Assembly (NCBI GenBank): GCA_043228905.1
Contig: JBHGNT010000012.1
Span: forward strand, 806,001 to 870,000
Reading direction: 5' to 3'
Length of the DNA: 64,000 nucleotides
Origin: Azolla caroliniana
Taxonomy: Eukaryota; Polypodiophyta
This document shows, piece after piece, positions 1 to 14,000 of this stretch (within the stretch, counting starts at the first letter, position 1; each line of letters begins with the position of its first letter). The notes beneath the pieces were generated by a model, which was given only the letters and a program-made list of their open reading frames with translations, had not been told where the DNA came from and made no database searches. A program made the position numbers and the translations under genes.

Positions 1-39
1 ATGGTATTTCATGATAAATTTTGCACATTGTATTTATAG

Positions 40-2689
<2,650 letters not shown>

Positions 2690-2756
2690 CCACGTTCCTC
2701 TTCATTGAATTAACAATAAATAGCATGCAGCTCTTTGGAATATGCAATTGGGTCAT

Positions 2757-3115
2757 GGGTAAGCAGAAGTGCTCAAGAAATACAATAGTGTGAATGTATT
2801 GGTTGGCATCTTAGTTTCAAGGGGTCTATCATTGTTTATTTTGGATTAATCACGACAACAATGCCCAGATGAGCAAAAAGGCCGGATTTAGGAGCTGAAA
2901 TTATGTTAAAAGCAGCACCAGAGGAAAGGCTGCCATAGGTAAGCAGAAAGGCTCAAGAAGATGCAATACAGTGTGAATGTATTGGTTTGTATCTCAGTTT
3001 TGAGGGGCCTATCATTGTTTATTTTTTATTAATTATGACAGCAACGCTCATATGACCAAGAAGACCAGATTTAGGAGCTGAAATTAGGTTAAAAGCAGCA
3101 CCAGAGGAAAGGCTG
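2757..3115. repeat. 180 bp tandem duplication downstream of the helicase
   Basis: Two adjacent copies, 2757-2936 and 2937-3115, start with the same GGTAAGCAGAA motif and share the block around 'tagGAGCTGAAATTA' and 'AGCAGCACCAGAGGAAAGGC'. They lie just past the helicase stop, so the 3' UTR or a 3' alternative exon could include them. The copies differ by scattered substitutions and small indels. Confidence 0.85.
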
Positions 3116-6100
3116 TATAATCAAATGGTATTCAGAGAGATTCTCAATAAAAACTATTGTTAATGGTACCGGCATGTTGATCTCCATTCAGCCATGTGAG
3201 TTGGCAGTGGATAACACTGATGTTTCATATGTGCGATGCATTCCTATATCTCAGTTACATTTTTCCAAACAGATTATTTCAGAATTTGTAATTTAAATTA
3301 ATGTGTGATGCTTATAGTGTTTTTGCTATCTGGTTTGTCTTAATTCAGTACATGGCAAACTCTTTCAGTTGCTCAAATCCAGAATACATCATTTTCTTTG
3401 AAGTGATTAACCTTAGGCACCTGGCATTCCTAATCAATTTTGCCAAAACCTATGTGGGGGTAGGTCAAGTACCAGTCGCTCCTAAACTTGATATCCCTTT
3501 ATAAACAATTTATTGATGTTATGTTGATACGCGACACCTTGTAAATTTTATATACTCAAAACACAGCTAGAGACAAAGGGGTATGTTAAAGAGAATATGT
3601 TATTCCTGTTAACACCTAGATCCACATAAGCTCAGGAAAGATATTGTAGCGCATAGTTGTATGTGGAAAACCATTATCTGATGCTTCAACAATTAGCAAA
3701 CAGACTCTCTCTACCATTCACTAAATATAGATAGGTGCTGGAGAGTCAAATAATATTAAGTATTCTAATGAGAGGCAGTGGTCCCATTGTTGGTATGCAA
3801 AGGCTTAAGTTTGCTTTTTTATTGAAAGGTATTCACAAATAGTCGCCTAAGGGTGTGCAAAAACTTGAAATGTGCTTTAAGTTAATGGAATCGAGAATCA
3901 TATTTTGAGTATGTTCTCAGTTTCACCTATGGGGCAAGTCCCGAGGGATGCAATTTGAAGGACTATAATTATCATATCCTAATAAATTATTACTTAAAAG
4001 GATCTTGCTTGTTATATTTGCAAACCAAGTGCTGTAGTCACAATGTTTATTTGGAGTTTCCAAATGATTCTTAAAAGTCCAACTTGGGTGCATTCTTGAA
4101 TCTCTATTTGTAAGTGTTTGTGTTTTATCATTATGTGTGTCGAGCATGTTGGTTGTTATCATTTGGACCTATTCTCATATAATCAATTTGAGAAGGCCTA
4201 ATTATGAGCATTAACCATTTAGAAATCAACAAAAGAGTTCAATTCAATATCTCATTGCACGGATAAAATCCTTTTTGAGACTTTGTTAGATTCTCTTTGG
4301 TCAAACCCTTTCTCGTTTCAAATTGTTCCATTGCACTGAACAAATGTGAATTGATAGATCCATGGTTGTGAATGCAATAGTTTCACAATCCATTAAAGAA
4401 AGGAAATCAATTCTATGATATGTGGCAAATATAGATAGACCAAAGGAACAACTAGAAACATTAGAATAATGTTTGTGAAATGTTAACAAGGAGAAAATTG
4501 ACTGACAATTGAATGATTTATTGAAATCTGACAATAATTACATAGTAGTAACCATAGCATAACATGGTAGGATGTGACGTCATAACATTCATATCAAGCT
4601 TCAACAATGTTGCATATTAAAGCTTGTTCATTTGTGCATTGTTGAAATCCTGCAATAGTACATATGGTGGTGCTAAGATTCTCTTTTCTTTGAAGTATGT
4701 TCAAGTGTAACTAACCATGGGCAGAAATGTTGGCTTTCTTTATTGAAAAGGTTAGGACTCAATATGGGGGCAAATAGAGTAGCCAAATTATGGAATATCG
4801 TGAGCTCTAACAAGTAAAATGTGGTTGGTTGGTGACTATTGCCTTCATTATGAAGGTGGTGGAATATAGTGAGCTCTAAGAAAAAAGTGAAACGTGGTTG
4901 GCAGTTGCCCACTACCTACATATATGAAGGTTTGCATGTTGTTACATATATGAATCGTTTAGTTAGAACCGAGTAGTTGGATTCTTCTTTGAGTTTGAGC
5001 AATGCATTCACTCAATTGCCTCTTGAAGGGTTTTCTTCACTTTGAATGTGTATATGATCAACACACTTGATTGATCCTCTAAAAACGTTGGATTGTATCA
5101 AAACTCACAGAGTTTTTTTTAAGTCCTTATTCATGTCATAGAATCACTACTTTTCATTTGTTCAAACAACTTAGCGAGATTAAATAAATTGCATCATTTG
5201 AGTGTGTCATTAACCATCAAAGCATTTTTGTTTCCACTATGTTGGTGGACAAAACTTAAGAATGACCTATTGATTATGTTATCGAACAAGATGTTGGGTA
5301 GTTGGTTGAAATATTCATGACGTGGGTTGGTGGAGAGCCTCTCGAATCCTATAAATAAAAGGGTGAGGAGAGCTCATTGTATTGGGGGAAGGTAGAGACA
5401 AGGCGAACGCGTTTCTGAATCATGAGGGAGCTTAGGGTTGCAAATCAAGAGGGCATGTGAGATCAATGATGACAAAAGGCGATGTGGTCGTCATTTGTTG
5501 AGACGTTGTACCAAAACTCAAGGATCTCCCCTTGAAGCTCTACTCGAGATATTATCTTTTCCATATACTTCTATCTTTCTATCCATCATTCAATCTCATG
5601 ATCACTCTATGTAATGGTGCCTGAGATTTTTGTTGTACTTGCACTCCCTCATAAACATACTAATGCTCACAAATTTTAATATAATATATATTTCTCTTAT
5701 TTTTTGCAAATCCTTGTTGTGGACCTAGTACACAGGCTTTGGCATGAGGATTGTGCCAGAACATTGTGCTTAGAATTCTGAGCTCAAGAGACCAAGTTAC
5801 ATGAATTTTGATGAATTGGCGTGTAAGGAATCATTGAACTATCTCACTGTGAAACTCGTTACATTAGTATGAAGGTTTCATCACAAGGACTGCGATAGAT
5901 TTTGATGTAGACCTTCGAGCGTGAAGAAGAGTCCTACTATAATATTTTCAAACGATGGGAGTTGAACCCACCACTCCTATTTGAACTGACGTCTAGTTTG
6001 TCAAACGGTACCCGAGGATTAGCCAAAAATGATTAAAACTGCTCTAAATTTCCTTTAATTACCTTTCGTGCCCCAACTCAAAAGGCTACCAAAAGTAATT

Positions 6101-6289
6101 AAAGGGGTGTGAAAGGTAAAAGGCCCCTCTTTGACCAAGCCTTCAAGTTGAACGTTGTTATTTTCAATCGCCCTCACTCTCCTCCACCTAGTTGCTACTG
6201 TTGTTGGTATTACCGCATCATTGCACATTATCAGTCATTGTCTGTCATGGGTGACATTTGATGATGTCATCTAACACTAAAAGAGAATA
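3116..6289. other. gene-poor AT-rich intergenic DNA
   Basis: I see no convincing coding region here. The only structure is an imperfect direct repeat of about 65-70 bp at roughly 4791-4856 and 4860-4930, both containing GAATAT-GTGAGCTCTAA, a GTGGTTGG core and ATGAAGG. Confidence 0.6.
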
Positions 6290-6500
6290 TATATATATAT
6301 ATATAAATAATGAGTAAACAAAATAAACTAATTAATAAGAATAATATTTACAATAACAATTGAATTAATAATAATAATAATAATAATAGAAAAACAATAT
6401 CAGTCATAATAATATTCATAAACCTAGATTAAAATATTTATTTATTAATAATATTAGAAATAACAATAATAATAGTTATTAATAAACAAGATAATACTTA
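6290..6500. repeat. AT-rich simple-sequence block
   Basis: An (AT)n run near 6290-6305, an (AAT)n run near 6370-6390, then further AATA-rich DNA. It abuts the left remnant of a LINE and probably marks a low-complexity insertion site. Confidence 0.8.
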
Positions 6501-6502
6501 TC

Positions 6503-6840
6503 AATGTTTTCGTTGTTTTGGATTTGGACATTTCGCAAAAAAAGACAAATGCTCAACCCGGATTCTTCCTCACAAAAGACAGACTTGTCCTTCCCGAGGT
6601 TGATAGTAGGCCAACCACCCTTGAAAATTGTGGAGAATCAACAGTTGTCTACATCTCTTAATCTGGCTTTTTTTGAAGAATCAAAAGAAAAGATTGTTTC
6701 CACTCAACATATAATGGATGTGGAAATGCCTCAAAGTGTCACGAGAATTGAAGCAAACCAACAATTTAGTTTTGAAAAGACAAGCGAGAGCTGAGGAGGG
6801 TGATCAGAAAGGCCGTCAGCATGCTCTTCTTGAGAAAAGG
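6503..6840 (+). pseudogene. LINE ORF1 remnant (zinc-knuckle region), left piece of the split LINE
   Basis: A degraded zinc knuckle reads CFRCFGFGHFAKKDKC near 6500-6555, with spacing altered after the histidine next to an A-run. The sequence then runs without a clean ORF to the AAAGG target site at 6836-6840. Element A separates it from LINE ORF2 sequence that resumes at 24964. I infer that both pieces belong to one L1-like element with a CCHC ORF1. The knuckle alone could also come from a copia gag. Confidence 0.5.
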
Positions 6841-7258
6841 TGTTGAGCGGCAAGCTCAACCGGAGCCGGATCGGCTGAATAAGCCTGAGTCGGTAAGCGA
6901 GATGAATCGGTATGCCGGTGAGCAACCGCGCCGGTAAGTAGTAAGGACCGGTGAGCTGCGGAGCCGGTATGCCGGATCCAATCCGTAACCGGAAGCCTAG
7001 TATAGGTTAGACTACTAGGCAGTTATAGTCTCGTAATTAGTGTCAGATGCTCGTGTAAGCATTGAAGTACACCGTACTTCTAATAGTCCCGTGTGGACTT
7101 GTATAAATAGCGCTGATGAGCGCGTTGTAGATACAGAGCATAGAGTATTCATATAATTTTGAAAAATAGTGTGTTTTGCTATCTCTCTGTCTCTCCCACG
7201 TACTCTCTCTCTCTCTGTGTATTGTTCTTTCTAACGCTTCCGCAAGAAATCTTTCACA
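6841..7258 (+). repeat. 5' LTR of copia A
   Basis: The 418 bp LTR starts TGTTGAGCGG and ends CTTTCACA. A TATA-like TATAAATAG lies at about 7102-7110 and a CT-rich tract near 7190-7220. It pairs with 23916-24958 once the solo LTR in the latter is removed. Confidence 0.95.
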
Positions 7259-7270
7259 TGGTATCAGAGC
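7259..7270 (+). promoter_or_regulatory. primer binding site of copia A
   Basis: TGGTATCAGAGC immediately follows the 5' LTR. It is complementary to the 3' end of initiator tRNA-Met, the usual minus-strand primer of plant copia elements. Confidence 0.9.
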
Positions 7271-7353
7271 GCGTGGGTTGAGAACCTCTGCTGCAGACAT
7301 CTACGCTTGTGAAGGAAACCCTAACAGATCGGAAAACAAACACAAAAGGAGAA

Positions 7354-8378
7354 ATGGACAGAGGTATGGCTACATCGCTCCCGGTGGAGAAGCTCGACAG
7401 AACCAACTACGCATCTTGGTCATACAAGATGCACCGGTACTTGCTTGGGCATGGCTACTTGAGTTATGTCGACGGAGTGAACGACTCAGCACCGGAGATG
7501 ACACACAAGCACTTCCTAGTGTGGGAACAGGCGGCGAGCAGGGTGATGTATTGCTTCGCGTCCAGTGTCGGTGACCAGCTGCTCAGCCATATCCGGGACG
7601 CCAAGACACCGAAGGATGCTTGGGGGAACTTGAGAAAGGTTTTCGCCGCAAGCACCACTGCCCGGAAGCTGCAACTCAGACATGAGATGAGCAATGTTCG
7701 ACAGAAGAACATGTCGGTGGCAGATTACATAGACCGGATCAAAGGGATCTGTGACTCGCTTGCCTCTATTAACGTCACCGTAAAGGAAGACGAGATGGTG
7801 CAGGTCTGTCTTGGAGGCTTGGCGTCCATGTTCGGAGCTTTCCAGACTGCGGTTTGTACAAGGGAGAATACGCCCTCATTTTTCGACTTACAGTCGATGC
7901 TCCTTGTAGAGGAGAACCACGCCGGTGCATCCCCAGACAGTCGGATGTTGTACACGGGAGCGGATCAGTCCCGCGGGCGTGGTGGACGAGGCAGGTCGGC
8001 ACGCAATGGAGGCGGCCGACAAGAGCAGGAACGAAGGCACAGTGAGCGTGCCGACAGCAGTTTCGGGACTCAAGGTGGTGCCGGAAGCCGGCAAGACAAA
8101 TCCACTATGGAATGCTGGTACTGTGGCAAAAGGGCCATAGAGAAAGCGAGTGCTGGAGAAAGCGTGCAAATCCGAACAAATCTGGATCCGGCAAGACCGG
8201 TAAGGAAGGTCGGCAAAGCTCGCACTACGCATACGGATTGGGAGGATCCAAGAATGGTAAGGGGCCAGCCTTGGTGATGAAGCACAAGGCAAACTCAATG
8301 AAGAAGACCACTTCCAAATCGGAGGAAGTGTGGTACGTTGACTGCGGCGCATCGAACCACATGACGAGCCATGGGTAG
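7354..8378 (+). pseudogene. copia A gag and start of protease, frameshifted
   Basis: Gag begins at ATG 7354 and shows a UBN2-type capsid region (LDRTNYASWSYKM, then KDAWGNLRKVF and SVADYIDRIKGICDSL). A glycine/arginine-rich linker follows, then the zinc knuckle. A one-base loss in the G-run near 8132-8134 splits the knuckle: CWYCGK is in one frame and GHRESEC in the next. The second frame continues into the protease motif YVDCGASNHMT (about 8333-8363) and ends at TAG 8376-8378, probably a mutated glutamate codon. Upstream, 7271-7353 is leader. Confidence 0.9.
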
Positions 8379-10057
8379 TGGTTCTCCTTTTCGGAGAAGC
8401 CGGATCAACCGGGAGTTGTCGAAACTGGAGACTTCACTCCCCACCCGATCGTGCACGTCGAAGAAGTCCCTTTGAGCCACGTCGGACAGAGGGGGAAGTT
8501 GATGAATGTATTACATCTTCTGACGATCACAAAGAACCTTGTGTCGATCGGACAGATCGTCGACCAGGGGATGCAGGTGCGGTTTACGCACTTCGGGTGC
8601 TTCATTGAGGATGAGGGCGAAGTTATTGCGCAAGGGCGCAGATATGGGAGGATGTTTATCCTCAACACCAATGACGTCGGCACTGCACTGTTCGCCAAAG
8701 GACAGAAGGTCGAGTCGGATATCGACCTGTGGCACAAGCGGATCGGCCACGTGAACTACCGGAGGCTTCAAGACCTCCAAGCGGAACAAGTCTTTTTCGG
8801 TTTGCCGAAGTTTAGCGGCCGGAGAGCCCAGATTTGTGAAGCCTGCCAACTCGGGAAGCAACACCGGCCTTCATTCCCCACCGAAAGAAATCGAAGCCGT
8901 AACAAGCTTGATCTTATCCATTCGGATGTGTGGGGACCGGCACAAAATGTTAGCATTGGCGGGAGTCGATATTTCGTCTCCTTCATCGACGACTACACGC
9001 GGCATACGTGGATCTACCTCATTGAGCGGAAGAGCGAAGTCTTCGAGTGTTTCTGGAGCCTCCAGAAGATGGTGGAACGGGAATCGGAGAGGAAGATCAA
9101 ATGGCTACAGTCGAATGGTGGAAAAGAGTACTTTTCCGGCCAATTCAACAACTATCTGCAACAAAAAGGAATTCGGCGAGAATTCAACTGCAGATACACA
9201 CCGCAACAGAACGGTGTGGCCAAAAGGAAGAATCAGTCGCTGATTGACGCGGCTAGGGCAATGCCGGAGGAAAAGAGCATGCCCAAGTTCTACTAGGCGG
9301 AGGCGGTCCAAATGGCCATTTACATACAGAACCGGATCAGTGACAAGGTGTCAGCTCACGAGTTGTATTTCGGGCGAAAGCCGAATTTGAGACACCTCCG
9401 GATATTCGGCAGCATAGCCTATGTACATGTGTCGGATGAGAAGCGGAGAAAGTTGGATGCAAAATCGGAAAAATGCATCCTAGTCGGCTAGGCTCAAGAG
9501 CAAAAGGGGTATAAGTGTTATAACCCCCGGACGAAGCAGGTCCGAGTCAGCCGAGATGTCGAGTTTGATGAATCGGCATTGTGGTATTCCTTACCGACTC
9601 CAACTTCTGATCCTGATCCGATGTCGGAGGATGGGGCTAGTGAGTCCGAACCGGCCCAAGTAGAGGAAGATGAAGCCGGGACTCAAGATGAGAGTCTGGA
9701 ATCGTTCCGGTTAAGCAGACTGAATGAGAGACTGGATTAGTCCAACCAGTCGGATGATGAGACGACGAGTAGTGGAGACTCTGTCGTGCTCTCCCCGCAC
9801 AAGGAATCGAGGAGACGGTTCACATGCAAAGAGAAAGGGAAGCAGAAGATGCCAGAATTCGAGACTGGCAATGATGGGTCGGATCGGTGCGTATCTGACT
9901 TCAGCCAGGATATAGGCAGATCTTCGGGAACGAAGAGCGAACTGGCCAAGAAGGGTCTCATATCGGGTAACGGTGAGTTACGCCGGTCCACCCGCCCGAA
10001 GGATCCCGTTAAACGGTACGGGTATAACGAGTACATGGCGCATCATTATGTGTACAT
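8379..10057 (+). pseudogene. copia A protease end, integrase and linker, with stop codons
   Basis: The frame continues through the GAG-pre-integrase segment (LWHKRIGHV and CEACQLGKQ) and the integrase core: LDLIHSDVWGP with the first Asp, SNGGKEY where the second Asp is replaced by Asn, and PQQNGVAKRKN where the catalytic Glu is replaced by Lys. Stops occur at 9294-9296 (Trp to stop), near 9490, and at 9738-9740 (probably Gln to stop). The segment ends YVYI where element B is inserted; A's frame resumes exactly after B. With two of three DDE residues altered, the integrase is dead independently of the stops. Confidence 0.9.
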
Positions 10058-10336
10058 TGTCGAATACAAGTGTATAATGGACGTATTCACACTATCCTTT
10101 TGGGCCATTTGTGTAATTAGCATAAATGGTAGTTGCCCTAAGTCGGTCACTATATATAGTGACCTTGTAACCTCTTTGTAAGGTTGGTTGTTGTATTTTT
10201 GCTTTATGAAATAAAGAGTCTTTTGTGTCTCTCTCTCTCTCTCTCTCTATGCAACGACCTAGAAACTGTCATACGCAGGTACAGAAAAGAATCGAATGCT
10301 TCTTGATCTTCCGCATAGACGACCTCGTCCCCAACA
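10058..10336 (+). repeat. 5' LTR of copia B
   Basis: Starts TGTCGAATAC and ends CCCCAACA. It contains the self-complementary TCACTATATATAGTGA around 10147-10162 (likely TATA region), AATAAA near 10210, and a (CT)10 run before 10249. Confidence 0.97.
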
Positions 10337-10351
10337 TCTGGTATCAGAGCC
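10337..10351 (+). promoter_or_regulatory. primer binding site of copia B
   Basis: TCTGGTATCAGAGCC directly after the LTR contains TGGTATCAGAGC, complementary to initiator tRNA-Met. Confidence 0.9.
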
Positions 10352-11027
10352 TGCACAACATTCGGTCCTTCAATCCGCTGTCGGCCGTCGTCTCAGCCTG
10401 CACAACATTCGGTTTCTTGCGCCATTCGAAGAAGAGAGAAGAAGAAAAACGAGGCTTGCATCTCATCGCGTTAGATCATCTTCGCTTGGAGTAAGCCAGC
10501 CGGTTGTACTCTGTTCCTTGTGATCGTAACCGCTCGAGGTGAAATCCCCTTGTGCAACATTGACACGATCGTGCTCCACTCGGTTAAACGGCATCCGAAG
10601 AGGTCATCAAACGCTGCTCGCCGCTCATTGTAACCACTCGGTGCAGATCGGTCTCAAGAAAACAACCCAAATTCGTGCTTCATCCGGCTGATCGACATTC
10701 GGGAGGATCAGTTGGATCCGTCTCTCTCGTCGCTGCAGTCAACCGAAGCAGAATCGGTCCAAATAATCGGTTTCAATAATCGGTATTCGGCATATATATT
10801 CGGAAGCGAACCGGGCTCACTCCGACTCGGCAACATTCGGGAAGACCAGTCGGTTCTGTCCCTCAAGTTATCGGAGTCAATTCGAGCAAGTTCAACAATA
10901 CATATATCCGAAGCCGAACCGACTCGGGTCCAAATCCGACTAGAACGATATCGGGTGAGCCAACCGGCTGCACTCCAACAAGGTTCGTAGTCAACTCCGA
11001 ACCGAGCTTCGTTAACCGAAACCAAAT
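10352..11027 (+). other. long untranslated leader of copia B
   Basis: About 690 nt separate the primer site from the Gag start. It holds a direct repeat of GCCTGCACAACATTCGGT (near 10348 and 10395) and a looser internal duplication around CATTCGGGA(A/G)GA(C/T)CAGT (near 10695 and 10832). A 92-codon upstream frame (10712-10990) has no recognisable domain and is probably incidental. Confidence 0.6.
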
Positions 11028-14000
11028 TTGATGGCATCAACATCCGGCTCGTCAGAAATGAGTCTACGAAAGTTCGATGGATCGAACTTCAACTTCTGGA
11101 AGGAGCAAATGCAGGACTATCTCATAGTCAAGGGGCAAATCGATCCCATCGAAAATGAAGAACCTCCAGAAGGATACAAACCAATTGAGTGGCAGAAGCT
11201 GGACAGAATCGTCCGCGCCACGATTCGGATGCACCTATCGGAATCGGTATACTTTACGGTGCAATCGTGTACGACAGCATTCGAACTGTGGAAAACACTG
11301 TCGGACACTTACGAAAAGAAGGTCGCCGCAACGAAGATGTTTCTGATCCGGCGCCTCTACAACTTGCGGATGAAAGAATCCGATTCGGTTCAAGCACACC
11401 TTAATGAGTACGAAAGCATAAGCTCCCAAATCTCGTCACAGGGGACGGCAATCGAGGATGAACTCAGAGCAATGATACTCATGAGTAGCCTTCCCTCATC
11501 ATGGGAAACTTTCGTCACAACCGTGTGCAACGCGTCAACCACGGCTGTCAAATACTCCGAAGTCACAAGCGCAATCCTGACCGAAGCAGCTCGGAGAAAG
11601 TCTTTCGCCAAAGACTCAACAGACGACGCTTATGTAGTACAAGGTTCGACAGACCGATCGAACATACGAGGAAGAGATTCCTCACGACCGCCGAACAATC
11701 AGCGAAGACGGAGCCAGTCACGGGATAACCGAATCTGCAACTACTGCAAGAAACCCGGACACATCAAAGCCGACTGCCGCGCACTCAAGAACAAGAACGA
11801 CAAGTCTCAGAAATCAGACAAGAAGAGTGGCCGGCATGAGGAGATCAATTACGTCAGCTTCTCAGCTGATGTGCTACCTGACGACCCGAATATACTATCA
11901 ATCGAAAATCCAGTCGGATCAGAAGTTCTGCTCACGACTGAAGAATCGAGCACATGGCTCTTAGATTCGGGCGCGTCATTTCACGTGACTCCTCATCGAT
12001 CCCAATTTCGGCAATATACGACCCGTCACTCCGACTCAGTTCGAGTCGGCAACTCACAACACTGTGACATCATCGGAATCGGCACAGTAGAGCTCAACCT
12101 TGCAGGTGGCTCTACACTTGTACTTCACAATGTCCGACATGTACCCGAGCTCTCAAGGCCATTGATCTCAGTCGGACAACTAGATGAAGACGGCATTCGT
12201 GCCGGTTTTTCTTCGGGAGGGTGGACACTCCACAGGGGGAACCTCCTGCTTGCTAGAGGACCCAAGATACACTCACTGTATCCGTTACATGTTACGCTCA
12301 GAGAGGGTAACCTGTTTTTGGTGGATATTCCTGTGTCATCACTATGGCACCGAAGACTGGGACACCTCAGCAAGGCCGGCATTACGCATCTATCTAGAGC
12401 CGGATACATCCCCAAACTCTCCTTCTCCGACCATCAATTCTGCGAGCATTGTCAGTATGGCAAACAAGCAGCCGCATCACACCCGACATCAGCACCAAGA
12501 GAAACGAGACCTCTCGATTTAGTCCATTCGGACGTCTGTGGCCCAATGCCGCATCAGTCTCTAGGCGGTGCCTCTTACTTCGTCACTTTTATTGACGATT
12601 CGACTCGAAAGGTGTGGGCTTATCCGATTCGCACCAAAGATCGGGTCTTCTCGATCTTCTCAGACTGGCTCGCTATGGTAGAAAATCAAACCGACCGAAA
12701 ACTGAAATGCTTTCGGACCGACAATGGGGGAGAGTTCAAATCAGAAGAATTCGTCAAATTCTGCCGACAACGCGGCATCCGACGTGAATTTACGGCACCA
12801 CACAGCCCGGAGCAAAACGGGATTGCCGAACGCATGAATCGGACAATCCAAGAACGGATAGTTTCCATGCTCCAACACTCCGGACTGTCGGATGGCTTCT
12901 GGGCAGAGGCTCTACTCACGGCAGTACACATAATCAATATGTCGCCAAGTAGACCTCTAGGACTTCAAATTCCTCAGGAACTATGGATCGGCAGTAAGCC
13001 GAATTACGACAAGCTGAGGATCTTCGGATGCGAGGCGTACGTCCTTATTCCGAAAGATGATCGCCGAAAACTTGCACCTCGGTCCAGGAAATGCATTTTC
13101 CTCGGATATGGATCAGACGGCGAAATGGGATACCGACTCTGGGACCCCGAACGCAGACAAATCGTTCGAAGTTCGGACGTTGTGTTCAACGAGTCGGCTA
13201 TGAATCCATCAGTCGAAAAACCGATCGAAGTCCGAAGGGTAACATTTTCCGATGTGCCGACCCTTCAAGAAGGCCCCGCTCTTAACACACGGTCAGCTTC
13301 ACGGGTAGCTGAACCTTACACTACCGAATCGGACAACTCCGACTCGGCACCGCAGAACAATCCGCTTTCGGACCATCCGACCTTGATACCCGATGCGACC
13401 AGTCCAATCATACCTCGACGATCCGAGAGACTGTCGCAACCTCCGGAGAGGTATTCTCCTGGAATTTTCTTCACCGACGCCAGCGAACTGACGTCTTACG
13501 AAGAAGCATCGACATCTGTCGATTCAGCCACCTGGCATCTGGCGATGGAGTCGGAAATGCACTCCATTCGGGCAAACAAGACTTGGGATCTGGTCGAATT
13601 ACCTAGGAACCGACGTGCTCTTCCTTGCAAGTGGGTTTATCGACTAAAAGAGACGTCTGATTCGACCACCCCAAAGTACAAGGCCAGATTAGTTGCGAAG
13701 GGCTTCCGACAAGAATATGGCGTCGACTTCGACGAGATTTTTTCACCAGTGGTGAAAATGACAACCCTTCGTTTTCTACTCGGCGTAGTGGCAGCCGACA
13801 ACTTGGAGCTGATTCAGCTAGATGTCAAAACAGCCTTCCTCCATGGTGATCTCGAGGAGGAAATTTATATGGAGCAGCCAAAAGGCTTCGTGGCAACTGG
13901 CCAAGAACATCTAGTCTGCCGACTCAGGAAGAGTCTATACGGCCTCAAACAGGCACCGCGACAATGGTACAAGAGGTTCGACGACTTCATCCAATCGATC

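Noticed and set aside
2880-3160. Possible last helicase exon in the tandem repeat (reads PDLGAEIMLKAAPEERL)
   Set aside because: The helicase frame already ends at TAG 2689 at a point where relatives of this helicase type end. No acceptor gives a convincing phase, and the second copy has a different tail.
10712-10990. 92-codon frame in the copia B leader as a gene
   Set aside because: No domain, in a repeat-containing leader; kept only as a possible upstream frame.
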